Source: an uncultured Psychroflexus sp. (GTDB lineage Bacteria; Bacteroidota; Bacteroidia; Flavobacteriales; Flavobacteriaceae). Taken from it: a stretch of 34,473 nucleotides of DNA. The translations under genes and the position numbers were made by a program. Shown here in pieces: positions 25,601 to 33,748 of this stretch; the first letter of the stretch is position 1, and every line of letters starts with the position of its first letter. The notes beneath the pieces were generated by a model. The model ran no database searches. It was not told where the DNA came from and worked only from the letters and a program-made list of their open reading frames with translations. The stretch covers positions 69,169-103,641 of the forward strand of contig CAJXLO010000002.1 of the NCBI GenBank assembly GCA_913056525.1. The letters run 5' to 3'.

Positions 25601-25687
25601 CCTAAAAATATTAGCAATGGCGTTTATATTCTGAAAATCAACGGAGAAAAAGGAAAACGATCAGCGCAATTAATGATTTCCAGATAA
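22613..25687 (+). CDS. Secreted GH31 family glycosidase with T9SS sorting domain
   Basis: The frame is open from 22508, but I chose ATG 22613. It begins a proper signal peptide (MNSRILLSKILFFSFIFTQAQ) and avoids the antisense riboswitch; the product is 1024 residues. After an N-terminal beta domain (about 22-140) comes a galactose-mutarotase-like domain, then the GH31 barrel (RWSLGYIQSKFGY, IGLDLYWFG). The nucleophile is D524 in WWCDLGEPE and the acid/base is probably D592 in PWSGDINRSF. HSDIGGFTGG and MRAHGEG complete the pocket. A type A T9SS domain starting near VIYPNPAKDKVNI ends the protein. GH31 covers alpha-glucosidase, alpha-xylosidase and related activities; the exact substrate is not decided. 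No SusC/SusD pair flanks it. Confidence 0.9.
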   Translation: MNSRILLSKILFFSFIFTQAQITVTPENPTISDNVTITYDASQGNAELTGVSPVYIHTGVLTTDSQNPSDWFFVKNDWPVNTPDVEMQDMGNNIHQISFQIDNYYNLPNDVTATDLAMVFRNADGSLVGRASDGGDIFYPIFPDNLNDDYVSHSLNGNQLVIQSTQHQYTVQAYADDILKVGFYGDINASIDDSSKAVVLQPSNNGNVNDLSDKLIYQNGTNKVVVEKNPITFKLVRNTDTILRHAAGFFKQGNGTSLNLSISSDEAFHGSGMRAIDQNLREQNLAIYNQANYAYDQGAKNLNFNVPFFVSTYPYGLYFDHQFPSDIAFDQVDDQINYKLEDGQLSYFLLAADNIPDVMDDYAQLTGYQPLPPRWSLGYIQSKFGYQSETETRNVVNQLQAENFPVDAIGLDLYWFGQPDEMGNLDWDNSAFPTPIDMISDLENDGVKTILITEPYITSNSTNYTSVINNGDVGVNAQGNAYIINDFWAGTAVLLNLMDTSTQDWMWNFYKDRINEGVAGWWCDLGEPENHPSDMFHNGQTAREVHNYYSLDWTKMLYEKYETDFPDQRIFNLIRSGYGGSQRYGALPWSGDINRSFSGMAAQIPIMINMGYSGLAYMHSDIGGFTGGGMNSELYTRWMQMGAFSPIMRAHGEGIPTEPTAYPQPYKDIVRSFIELRYELLPYNYSLAIENSLTGAPMVRSMDYHYPNMDGMSEINDQYLWGRDFLIAPVLTQGATSRSVVFPNDPNNSQNWIPYFSDGDLQNPIDAPIDTMPIFVRNGAIIPHTDLVQTTDDYNGDQISFHHYKLSDGPSSCTFYNDDGSSTNTIENDQYETITVDGFNTGGAISYDLAHSGSYPSMPTSRTIEFVIKAANSTAIDYVELNGNNIPIYNSETAYQNNMPAVYYNETSNDPPKAKFTWNNSNTNLTFFLNTFGTDNSSAEDLVIYPNPAKDKVNIQLSESLNSWSSLKLYSMNGQEVHNFSNSDMSRTSSRLALDLPKNISNGVYILKINGEKGKRSAQLMISR

Positions 25688-26113
25688 GAGATCTTCTGCC
25701 TGTTTGATAGAAGAGTTGATGGCCTTTTGCATGTTTTCAGCTTCTTTCTTCAACTTGTCCAGGTCTTTTAGTGCTTTTTTAAGAGAATCTGCCTCTCTGG
25801 TTTGAATACCCTGATTGATCTGTTCGGCGGTAAAGGTGTTGCTCAGGTTTTTCATCCAGGTCATCATTTGATCGTGGGCTTGCTTAAGGTCTTCTTTAGC
25901 GGCCTGAACTTTTTTCGATTCACTCAAGCTATCTTTCTTTTGTTCCAGCTTGCTGATCATATCATTGATATTGCTCATTTTAGGCATGACGCTATCATGA
26001 ATGGCAATGGTCTTCTCCATTTTATCATCAAAGGTTTTAACTTCTTTGGGCGTTTCTTCCTGGCAACTCGTGATGAGAATAATGCTCACAAAGAGCATGA
26101 GAAAGTATTTCAT
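25670..26113 (-). CDS. Coiled-coil lipoprotein of unknown function
   Basis: ATG 26113 gives 147 residues with a clear lipoprotein signal (MKYFLMLFVSIILITSC, Cys17); an upstream in-frame ATG at 26131 would add six residues and blur the signal. The mature part is almost wholly charged helix, with heptad-like stretches such as MISKLEQKKDSLSESKKV and SLKKALKDLDKLKKEAENM, so a coiled coil is likely. No known catalytic motif is visible. It lies a few bases after dprA, at the end of a minus-strand operon, and its last 18 bases overlap the 3' end of the convergent GH31 gene. Confidence 0.75.
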   Translation of the reverse strand: MKYFLMLFVSIILITSCQEETPKEVKTFDDKMEKTIAIHDSVMPKMSNINDMISKLEQKKDSLSESKKVQAAKEDLKQAHDQMMTWMKNLSNTFTAEQINQGIQTREADSLKKALKDLDKLKKEAENMQKAINSSIKQAEDLLSGNH

Positions 26114-26142
26114 TGTTTTAATGGATGTCATCTTATTAAGTT

Positions 26143-27249
26143 TTAAATGGTTTCATATTGTTTTCCGGGAAGCGGTCTTATCTTCCCTTTCAGCTCCAAA
26201 TTTAGCAATATTGATGCTAATTGATGCCCTGGGATATTGGTTTTTATCACCAGATCATCTAATTCTTCTTTTCCGTTCTCAGCCAGGGTGGAGACTACTT
26301 TTTTCTCCTCTTCGTTCAGGTCGACAAAAAGGGACTGTTGTTTGCCTGCTTTCTCCTTTTCAATGTCCCAGTTTAGGAGATACACGATGTCGGCAGCAGA
26401 GGATATCAAATGCGCTTGATGTTTTTTGATCAAATTATTACAGCCTATGCTATACCTGTCCTTTGGTCTTCCTGGCACCGCAAAAACCTCACGGTCATAT
26501 TGGTTGGCAAGATCAGCCGTGATAAGAGATCCTCCTTTTTCCGCGCTCTCAATAACTACAGTAGCTTCTGTAATACCAGCGATGATACGGTTCCTTTTCA
26601 CAAAGTTCTTTCTATCAAAGTTAGCATCGGATGTAAAATCGGTTATAAGCCCGCCGTTCGCTTCTACAGAAGGAACATATTTAGCATGGACCGAGGGATA
26701 AATCTTGTTAAGTCCATGACCCAGGACGGCGATGTTCTGTAAATTATTATCCAGCGCGGTCTTATGGGCTGTTATGTCGGTACCAAAAGCAAATCCGGAA
26801 ACGATTACCGGGTTTAAAGGTGCCAGGTCCTCAATGAGCTGCTGGCAAAAATCAATTCCTTGCGCGGTGATCTTGCGAGTACCTACGATACTGATCATAG
26901 GTTTGTTCTTCATGTCAAATTCACCTCGATTAAAGATCAATATTGGCGCATCCTGGCATTGGTTCAGTCGTTTTGGATAGTCTTTATCCTTAAAGTACCA
27001 TATTCCAATTCCTTCTTTTTCAATAAAATCCATCTCTGACTCCGCATCTGCTATAAGATTGGTTTTTGATATCTCATGGACCAGACCATCGCCTATTCCA
27101 TCTATAAGGGAAAGGTTCTTAGGCTTTTCCTTAAAGACCGCTTCCGCAGAGCCTAATTGATTGATAAGCTTTCTGGCATAAATATCCCCTATTTTATTAG
27201 CTTTCGTTAGTGCTAATGCTGATAATATCTCACTTTTGTCCTGGATCAT
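26143..27249 (-). CDS. dprA: DNA-processing protein DprA
   Basis: The 368-residue protein has the full DprA layout. An N-terminal helix-hairpin-helix/SAM-like region (about 1-75, with KLINQLGSAEAVF and LSLIDGIGDGLVHEI) leads into the Rossmann-like core with SIVGTRKITAQG and VSGFAFGTDITAHKTAL, then the conserved RNRIIAGI and SLITADLANQYDREVFAVPG. A C-terminal winged-helix (DML1-like) domain follows (LAENGKEELDDLVIKTN). It protects incoming single-stranded DNA and loads RecA during natural transformation. It follows the antiporter gene by 23 bases on the same strand, so they are probably co-transcribed. No other competence gene is visible. Confidence 0.96.
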   Translation of the reverse strand: MIQDKSEILSALALTKANKIGDIYARKLINQLGSAEAVFKEKPKNLSLIDGIGDGLVHEISKTNLIADAESEMDFIEKEGIGIWYFKDKDYPKRLNQCQDAPILIFNRGEFDMKNKPMISIVGTRKITAQGIDFCQQLIEDLAPLNPVIVSGFAFGTDITAHKTALDNNLQNIAVLGHGLNKIYPSVHAKYVPSVEANGGLITDFTSDANFDRKNFVKRNRIIAGITEATVVIESAEKGGSLITADLANQYDREVFAVPGRPKDRYSIGCNNLIKKHQAHLISSAADIVYLLNWDIEKEKAGKQQSLFVDLNEEEKKVVSTLAENGKEELDDLVIKTNIPGHQLASILLNLELKGKIRPLPGKQYETI

Positions 27250-27272
27250 TTGAGATAAGAATTAATGAGGGA

Positions 27273-29147
27273 TCAGGTTTTATCATCATCCTCTATTTCT
27301 TCCTCAGCCACTTTGACAGAGGCCTCTTTTTTCATCTCTTTCCCTATATAGATCAATTTGTCATCTTTTTCAACTGTTATTTGCTGACTGTCAGAAGGGA
27401 TGATGTCCAGTTCACCGCTTTCCGCTCTTTTCACGAATATAGGTATCAGCTCTGGATCCGTCTTACTTATCTCGATCAGGCCATTATAATGGTCATTTGA
27501 GTTGAGGTCTATCTCATGGATGTTTGGATATCTCCTGGTAAGGTTGACCAGCTTGATGTAATCATCAGTATGGGAGAAAAGCCCTTCTTTAGGATTGTTC
27601 TCCGGGTTCTTCATTTCATCTGAGGAGATCACCCTGAAAGTTCCATTCTCGCCGAATTGCTTTTGGAAGTTTTCTATGGCCTTTTTGTTTACCGCGGTGT
27701 TACCGGTAAGTGCCATCAGGTAACCAATGTCGTTCAGCTCTATGTTGTTCATCAGGTCATCTGAGAAAACATTGGCAGTAAATGCCTCTAAGCCCATTTT
27801 CTTTGCCTCTTCTATGTTGTTCTTGTTGTTATCTACAATGACCACGTGCCTATCATTATCCTTCAGGTATTTAGCGATCAGTCTGGAAAAAGTTGAAGAG
27901 CCGATCACAAGGATACCTTTTGAATCTCTTAGATATACACCTATTAATTTGGCAAATGGTCTTGCGGTCGTTGCGTTAAGCAAAACCGTACCCAGAACGA
28001 TCATGAACACCAATGGCGTGATCAGGTTAGCGTCTTCCACACCTTGGTTGACCAGCTTTAACCCGAACAAAGAAGCAATACCGGCGGCTACGATACCGCG
28101 TGGTCCTACCCAACTCACAAAGAACTTTTCCTTGAGCAATAAGTTGGATTTTATACTACTTAAGAACACGCTCAAAGGACGGATAAGGAAAACTATGATG
28201 GAGAACAAGATGAGCGATTGCCAGTTGTAGACAAGCAGTAGGTCCTCTAAGTTAATATTAGCGGCCAGGAGGATGAACAATATTGAAATCAGCAACACGC
28301 TCAGGGATTCTTTAAAATATAACAGGTCTTTCAGGTTGGGTAAATTAGAATTTCCCAATATTATTCCCATGACGACTACCGCCAACAGGCCGGATTCTTT
28401 TGCAAAATAATCCGCCAGGACAAAAACACCAAGGACGGTCGCCAGGGTGAAGACGTTCAATAGATAATTAGGAATGACCTTGTTCTTGATCATCAGTTCA
28501 AGTGCTTTGGCAAAGGTAAACCCGAAACTAAACCCGAAAAGCACGATCTTTCCAAACTCCTTGATCGCTTCTAAGGTGTACTCTTCTGCCTTTTCAGCAG
28601 ATATGAACTCAAAAACGAGCACTGCGAACAATGCACCGATGGGATCGATAAGTATTCCTTCCCATTTTAAAACGGCTGATACATTTTGCTTTAAAGGAAT
28701 GTTCCTAAGAATAGGTGTAATGACCGTAGGTCCGGTCACGATGATCAGCGCGGCGAACAAAGTGGATATTTTCCAGCTCACGCCCAGCACGAAATGTGCG
28801 GCTATACTGCCTCCTAAGAAGGTTACCAGAACACCAATGGTTATCAGGTTGATGATAACGGAGCTGATGTTCAATACCTCATTCCTTCTCAGGGTTAAGC
28901 CACCCTCGAACAAAATGATACTTATGGCTAGCGAAACAAAATAAAAAAGGCTCTCGCCAGGAAACAGACCGCTTTCTCCATTCCAAATAGGCTCCAGCAA
29001 TTTAGCGCCATCATCCGTATATAGTGTAGAGATGGGTCCGGCAAGAAGACCTATGAGTATAAGTGGTAGAATAGCAGGTATTTTAAAACGCCAGGCCACC
29101 CATTGAGCCAATATTCCCAGTATGATGATACCCGCTAGTTCAACCAT
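27273..29147 (-). CDS. CPA1-type Na+(K+)/H+ antiporter with C-terminal TrkA-N domain
   Basis: The 624-residue inner-membrane protein has about 12 spans in its first ~400 residues. They include the antiporter motifs VTGPTVITPILRN and EGILIDPIGALFAVLVFEF with the key Asp, and VGPRGIVAAGIASLF. Residues of about 410-480 form an NAD-binding TrkA-N (RCK) domain (ILVIGSSTFSRLIAKYL, then VVIVDNNKNNIEEAKKMG). A TrkA-C-like region follows (LDIIPSDSQQITVEKDDKLIYIG), then an acidic tail. It should exchange Na+ or K+ for protons, gated through nucleotide or ion binding to the cytoplasmic part, which fits a salt-exposed marine habitat. It heads a minus-strand operon with dprA and a lipoprotein. Confidence 0.92.
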   Translation of the reverse strand: MVELAGIIILGILAQWVAWRFKIPAILPLILIGLLAGPISTLYTDDGAKLLEPIWNGESGLFPGESLFYFVSLAISIILFEGGLTLRRNEVLNISSVIINLITIGVLVTFLGGSIAAHFVLGVSWKISTLFAALIIVTGPTVITPILRNIPLKQNVSAVLKWEGILIDPIGALFAVLVFEFISAEKAEEYTLEAIKEFGKIVLFGFSFGFTFAKALELMIKNKVIPNYLLNVFTLATVLGVFVLADYFAKESGLLAVVVMGIILGNSNLPNLKDLLYFKESLSVLLISILFILLAANINLEDLLLVYNWQSLILFSIIVFLIRPLSVFLSSIKSNLLLKEKFFVSWVGPRGIVAAGIASLFGLKLVNQGVEDANLITPLVFMIVLGTVLLNATTARPFAKLIGVYLRDSKGILVIGSSTFSRLIAKYLKDNDRHVVIVDNNKNNIEEAKKMGLEAFTANVFSDDLMNNIELNDIGYLMALTGNTAVNKKAIENFQKQFGENGTFRVISSDEMKNPENNPKEGLFSHTDDYIKLVNLTRRYPNIHEIDLNSNDHYNGLIEISKTDPELIPIFVKRAESGELDIIPSDSQQITVEKDDKLIYIGKEMKKEASVKVAEEEIEDDDKT

Positions 29148-29188
29148 GATGATTATTTAAAAAATGGTCCTGATGCTATTTAAGGAAG

Positions 29189-29218
29189 TTTGCAATTTAC
29201 GATAGTTTTACTAATTTG
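29189..29218 (+). promoter_or_regulatory. Possible promoter of the MBL-fold hydrolase gene
   Basis: TTTG (29189-29192), a 19-base gap and TAATTTG (29212-29218, one base shorter than TAnnTTTG) fit a Bacteroidetes promoter. The ATG at 29230 follows 12 bases after the box, so the leader would be very short. Confidence 0.4.
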
Positions 29219-29229
29219 CAAGCTCAAAA

Positions 29230-30090
29230 ATGGAGATACATAAAATAGAGACCGGTAACTTTAAATTAGACGGTGGTGCTATGTTCGGCGTTGTGCCAAA
29301 GGTGCTTTGGTCCAGGACAAACCCAGCAGATAGCAACAATATGATAGACATGTCGGCAACTTCGATGTTGATAGAAAATGGTGATCGTCTGATATTGATA
29401 GATACTGGACTCGGCGATAAACAGAGCGAAAAATTCTTTAGTCATTATCATCTTTGGGGAGATTTTTCCCTAGAAGGTTCCCTTAAAAAACATGGTTTCC
29501 ATCCAGACGATATCACCGATGTTTTCATGACGCATCTTCATTTTGATCACTGTGGTGGCAGTATCAAATACAGTGAAGATGGCAAGCAACTAATACCTGC
29601 TTTTAAGAATGCCAGGTTCTGGACAAATCAGGAACATTGGGAATGGGCGACTCATCCTAACGACCGTGAAAAGGCCTCTTTCTTAAAAGAAAATCTTCTT
29701 CCCATGCAGGAATCGGGTCAATTACATTTCATCAAAAGGAAAGGGAACCGTCAATTCGTTGAGGAATTAGGTTTTGAAGTCCTTTACGTAGATGGTCATA
29801 CGGATAAACAAATGATCCCTATTATAGACTACAAAGGTGAGAAGCTCGTTTTTGCCGCTGACCTATTACCTACGGCCGGTCATGTGCCTTTGCCTTATGT
29901 GATGGGATTTGACACAAGACCTTTGCTAACGCTTAAAGAAAAGAAAGCCTTTCTGGATGAAGCCACACAAAACAACTATCTACTATTTCTAGAACATGAT
30001 CCACACAATGAAGTCATCAATTTAAAACAAACAGAAAAAGGGCCTAGATATAACAGGACATTTACCTTCAACGAACTCTTTAAATCCTAA
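29230..30090 (+). CDS. MBL-fold metallo-hydrolase
   Basis: The 286-residue protein has no signal peptide and so is likely cytoplasmic. It carries the complete dinuclear zinc set of the metallo-beta-lactamase fold: HLHFDH (H102, H104, D106, H107), H190 in VDGHT, D211 in FAADLLP and H256 in LEHDP. The HxHFDHxGG form and overall layout resemble the group holding N-acyl-homoserine-lactone lactonases and methyl-parathion-hydrolase-like enzymes, but the substrate cannot be told from sequence. It is followed after 23 bases by the subtilase lipoprotein and probably heads an operon with it and the M1 peptidase. Confidence 0.88.
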   Translation: MEIHKIETGNFKLDGGAMFGVVPKVLWSRTNPADSNNMIDMSATSMLIENGDRLILIDTGLGDKQSEKFFSHYHLWGDFSLEGSLKKHGFHPDDITDVFMTHLHFDHCGGSIKYSEDGKQLIPAFKNARFWTNQEHWEWATHPNDREKASFLKENLLPMQESGQLHFIKRKGNRQFVEELGFEVLYVDGHTDKQMIPIIDYKGEKLVFAADLLPTAGHVPLPYVMGFDTRPLLTLKEKKAFLDEATQNNYLLFLEHDPHNEVINLKQTEKGPRYNRTFTFNELFKS

Positions 30091-30113
30091 TCATAAATAA
30101 ATACACGAATCAA

Positions 30114-31802
30114 ATGAGATCAAACAAACGCTTAATCACCTTATTATTATCGATCATCCTGGTAAGTTTTGTCAGTTGTGGCCCAACAGGACTGGTCTTT
30201 GAAGCTGAAGAGATCGATCGCTCAGCTAATGGCCTTGAAAAAAAGGAAAAACTTTCCGAAGAACAACTCAAAAGTTGGTATCATGCTGACATCCTAAACG
30301 ATACCGTTCCGGGAATGAGCGTAGAACGCGCTTACGATAGTCTTATCCGCCAGCAAGAAGGCGACACTGTGATCGTAGCCGTGGTAGATAGTGGCGTAGA
30401 TATAGCTCATGAAGATTTGAACGATAAAATTTGGAAAAATCAAGATGAAATTCCCGGCAATAATAAGGATGATGATCAAAACGGTTATATTGATGATGTT
30501 CACGGCTGGAATTTCTTAGGAGATATCAACCATGAGAATCTGGAAATGACACGTATCATTCGTGACTATGAAGATCGATTTAAAGGAAAATCGAAGGACG
30601 AGATCGCTGATGAGAACCATGCAATGTTCGAATCCTATAAAAGAGCTCAGGAAGAATACAAGAAAAAGCTACAACAAGCTAGGAGCCAAAAAACCTATTA
30701 TACAAATATCTTACAACAATTAAAATCTGCAAGGCAAGCTGTTGCAGACTCCATTGGCCATAAGGATTTCACCTTAGATGAAGTGAAAGCTCTAGAGGCA
30801 AGTTCACAAGAGCTTAACCAAAGTAAGAATTTCCTTGTCCAGGTGATGAGCAATGTAGGAGACGATTTGTCTGAAGCAGAGGAACAATTACAGCGAGGCG
30901 TTGATTACTTTGGTGATCGCGTAAAATACCATTACGGGAAAGAACTGAACGCGACCGCTGATAGAGGTGATGACCCGGATGACTTTGATGACACAGAGAA
31001 CTATGGCAATAATGATGTAGATGGTCCTAAGCCTAAAGAAGATGTAGTAAAACATGGGACACACGTTGCCGGGATCATTGCTGCAGAAAGAAATAATGAT
31101 ATCGGGATGAACGGCGTAGCTTCCAATGCTAAGATCATGGCGATCAGAGCAGTTCCAGACGGTGATGAATATGATAAGGATATCGCCTATGCCATAAGAT
31201 ATGCGGTAGACAATGGCGCAAAAGTGATCAATACCAGTTTTGGAAAGTATTATTCCACACATCCAGATTGGGTGATCGATGCCATTCAATATGCTGCTAA
31301 GAACGATGTCCTTATCGTAAATGCTGCTGGTAATGAAGGAATAGACCTTGATGAAAAACGTGTTTATCCAAATGACCAGACCCCAGATAATGCAACAGAA
31401 GTTGCTGATAATTTTATCAACGTTGGTGCCATTGGCCCACAAATCGGCGAATCGCTTGTCGCTAGTTTTTCAAACTATGGAAAGGCAAATCTGGATATCT
31501 TCGCTCCGGGAGCCAGCATCTATTCTACGGTTCCAAATGATGAATATGAATTTCTACAGGGAACTTCCATGGCCGCGCCAGCCGTTTCCGGTATTGCTGC
31601 GATGATACGTTCTTACTATCCTGATCTAACCGCTACTCAGGTAAAACAAGTGATCATGAGAAGTGGCATCAAATATGAAGAAGAGGTTATTCTGGGCGGA
31701 GACCCTCAGAACAAAGCTCCATTTACTGAAATAGGAGTCACCGGCAGATTTTCCAATCTATACAATGCATTGATCGAAGCACATAAAATGAGCAACGAAT
31801 GA
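30114..31802 (+). CDS. S8 family (subtilase) serine peptidase lipoprotein
   Basis: The 562-residue product has a lipoprotein signal (MRSNKRLITLLLSIILVSFVSC, Cys22) and an intact catalytic triad: D92 in VAVVDSGVD, H314 in HGTHVAGI and S485 in GTSMAAPAVSG. The oxyanion Asn is N407 in NAAGNEG. An acidic calcium-binding-like segment (NNKDDDQNGYIDDVHGWNF) follows the Asp. A helical, charged stretch of roughly 150 residues (about 145-275) separates Asp and His, which are only about 32 apart in subtilisin. It should be membrane-anchored in the periplasm or on the surface and cut proteins there. Its stop overlaps the M1 gene start (ATGA), so the two are translationally coupled. Confidence 0.93.
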   Translation: MRSNKRLITLLLSIILVSFVSCGPTGLVFEAEEIDRSANGLEKKEKLSEEQLKSWYHADILNDTVPGMSVERAYDSLIRQQEGDTVIVAVVDSGVDIAHEDLNDKIWKNQDEIPGNNKDDDQNGYIDDVHGWNFLGDINHENLEMTRIIRDYEDRFKGKSKDEIADENHAMFESYKRAQEEYKKKLQQARSQKTYYTNILQQLKSARQAVADSIGHKDFTLDEVKALEASSQELNQSKNFLVQVMSNVGDDLSEAEEQLQRGVDYFGDRVKYHYGKELNATADRGDDPDDFDDTENYGNNDVDGPKPKEDVVKHGTHVAGIIAAERNNDIGMNGVASNAKIMAIRAVPDGDEYDKDIAYAIRYAVDNGAKVINTSFGKYYSTHPDWVIDAIQYAAKNDVLIVNAAGNEGIDLDEKRVYPNDQTPDNATEVADNFINVGAIGPQIGESLVASFSNYGKANLDIFAPGASIYSTVPNDEYEFLQGTSMAAPAVSGIAAMIRSYYPDLTATQVKQVIMRSGIKYEEEVILGGDPQNKAPFTEIGVTGRFSNLYNALIEAHKMSNE

Positions 31803-33694
31803 CAAGAACTAAAATGATGATGATAACAATTGCACTGATGTCCATCGGTACTTTTGTTTATTCACAGAACAATACGGAATACTGGCAACAGGAAGTAGAA
31901 TATGAGATGATGGTCGATATGAATGCTGAAAAGCATCAATATCAAGGTGAGCAAAAGTTAGTATATCACAATAATTCACCAGATACGCTTCATAAGGTCT
32001 TTTATCATTTATATTTTAATGCATTTCAGCCAGGGAGTCAGATGGACGTTCGTTCCAGGACCATAAAAGACCCGGACGACCGCGTTGGTGATCGGATAAG
32101 CAAGTTATCAGAAGATGAGATCGGTTACATCAAAGTAGATCAGCTTTTACAAGACGGTGAAAATGTGCAACGTGAAGTTGTAGGTACAGTGCTGGAAGTA
32201 GATCTAGCAGAACCTATCTTACCTGGAGAAAAATCTACCTTCAACATGAAGTTTAACGCTCAAGTGCCACTTCAGATAAGAAGATCAGGTAGAGATAATG
32301 AGGAAGGCATCGAGTTTTCCATGACGCAGTGGTATCCTAAGATCGCAGAATACGATTACCAGGGTTGGCATGCCGATCCTTACATCGCTCGAGAATTTCA
32401 CAGCGTTTGGGGCAGTTTTGATGTAAAGATCCGTATGGACAAGGATTATACCATCGGTGCCACCGGTTATTTACAGAATCCTGAAGAAATAGGTCATGGT
32501 TACACCGATGAGAAGGTCAAGCCCAAAGGCGAAAAATTGACCTGGCATTTTAAGGCACCTAAGGTATTGGACTTCACTTGGGGCGCGGATCCAGATTATG
32601 TTCACGATACGCTGGAAATGGATAATGGTACGATCTTACATTTCTTTTATCAGGATAAGATCAACAACAAAGAGAATAAAGGCACGCCTATAGAAGAAAA
32701 CTGGCAAAAATTACAGGCCAAGACCAAAGCGCTTTTTGAATATTATAATGAACACATAGGTGAGTATCCGTACAATCAGTATTCTGTTATTCAAGGTGGC
32801 GACGGTGGTATGGAATACCCGATGTGTACCCTTATCACGGGAGAAAGGAACTTTGAAAGCCTTGTAGGTGTAACTGCCCATGAGGCGGCGCATTCCTGGT
32901 TCCAGCATCTCTTAGCCACTAATGAAACCAAACATGAATGGATGGATGAGGGTTTTACAACTTACATATCCGTCCTGGCCGAAGACAAAGTGCTGGAGCA
33001 GAACAAGGAATTTCCACTGGAAAGAGCTTATTCTGTCTATAGACAATTAGCCACATCTGGTGTAGAACAACCGCAGACAACCCATGCTGACCGATACCGT
33101 TACAACTTTGCTTATGGAGCTTCTGCCTACTCTAAAGGTGCAGTATTCCTTTCTCAATTAGGTTATATCATAGGGAAGGAAAACCTTGAACGTACACTAA
33201 AGCGATATTATGAGAAATGGAAGTTCAGGCATCCCACGCCTAATGATTTCATTCGCGTTGCTGAAAAAGTAAGCGGAGCCGAGCTGAGCTGGTATCTTGA
33301 TGAATGGACCAAGACCACGAACACGGTAGATTATGGAATAAAAGACATACAAGTCGATGTTCAGGGCAGACAGACGATCATCACCCTGGAAAGAATCGGG
33401 CTCATGCCCATGCCGATAGAAGTAGAGGTTACCTTAGAAAACGGATCAAAAGAAATGTATTACCTACCATTACGCATAATGCGATGGGAAAAGTCAGATA
33501 TGGAAAATATAGAAGATGATTGGGCATGGGCGTTTCCTACTTATGAGTTGACGCTTCCAGTGGCTAATTATGCGGTGCAAAAAGTTGAAATCGACCCGAG
33601 TGGAAAAATGGCAGATGTCAACTTAGATAATAATATTTACGAAAAAGAATCGGCTGAAAAAGAAAATACAGAAAGCGAAAATTCTGATAATTAA
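31799..33694 (+). CDS. M1 family metallopeptidase (aminopeptidase N-like), exported
   Basis: The 631-residue product starts inside the subtilase stop and has a signal peptide (about 1-23, ending TFVYSQ). Another ATG at 31814 is possible, but the upstream start supplies the positive n-region MTRTK. The gluzincin site is complete: HEAAH at 361-365 and E384 in WMDEGF, with the exact M1 spacing. The exopeptidase motif normally GAMEN is GGMEY here (QGGDGGMEYPMCT). A C-terminal part after ~480 holds the beta domain. It trims peptides at the N-terminus in the periplasm, following endoproteolysis by a partner such as the coupled subtilase. No T9SS domain is present; the tail is acidic and rich in Glu and Asn. 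Confidence 0.93.
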   Translation: MTRTKMMMITIALMSIGTFVYSQNNTEYWQQEVEYEMMVDMNAEKHQYQGEQKLVYHNNSPDTLHKVFYHLYFNAFQPGSQMDVRSRTIKDPDDRVGDRISKLSEDEIGYIKVDQLLQDGENVQREVVGTVLEVDLAEPILPGEKSTFNMKFNAQVPLQIRRSGRDNEEGIEFSMTQWYPKIAEYDYQGWHADPYIAREFHSVWGSFDVKIRMDKDYTIGATGYLQNPEEIGHGYTDEKVKPKGEKLTWHFKAPKVLDFTWGADPDYVHDTLEMDNGTILHFFYQDKINNKENKGTPIEENWQKLQAKTKALFEYYNEHIGEYPYNQYSVIQGGDGGMEYPMCTLITGERNFESLVGVTAHEAAHSWFQHLLATNETKHEWMDEGFTTYISVLAEDKVLEQNKEFPLERAYSVYRQLATSGVEQPQTTHADRYRYNFAYGASAYSKGAVFLSQLGYIIGKENLERTLKRYYEKWKFRHPTPNDFIRVAEKVSGAELSWYLDEWTKTTNTVDYGIKDIQVDVQGRQTIITLERIGLMPMPIEVEVTLENGSKEMYYLPLRIMRWEKSDMENIEDDWAWAFPTYELTLPVANYAVQKVEIDPSGKMADVNLDNNIYEKESAEKENTESENSDN

Positions 33695-33748
33695 TGTGTT
33701 AAAATGTAATGGTTTCTTTTGATCTTCGACAGATTAGAAAAAAGAATT

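Noticed and set aside
26001-26429. 142-residue plus-strand frame across the lipoprotein and dprA
   Set aside because: It is antisense to two convincing genes and has no coherent domain.
28474-28944. 156-residue plus-strand frame inside the antiporter gene
   Set aside because: It is the complement of membrane-span codons, with no independent start signals or family match.
30888-31442. 184-residue minus-strand frame inside the subtilase gene
   Set aside because: It covers catalytic-domain codons of the subtilase; the hydrophobic look comes from the complement of Asp- and Asn-rich codons.
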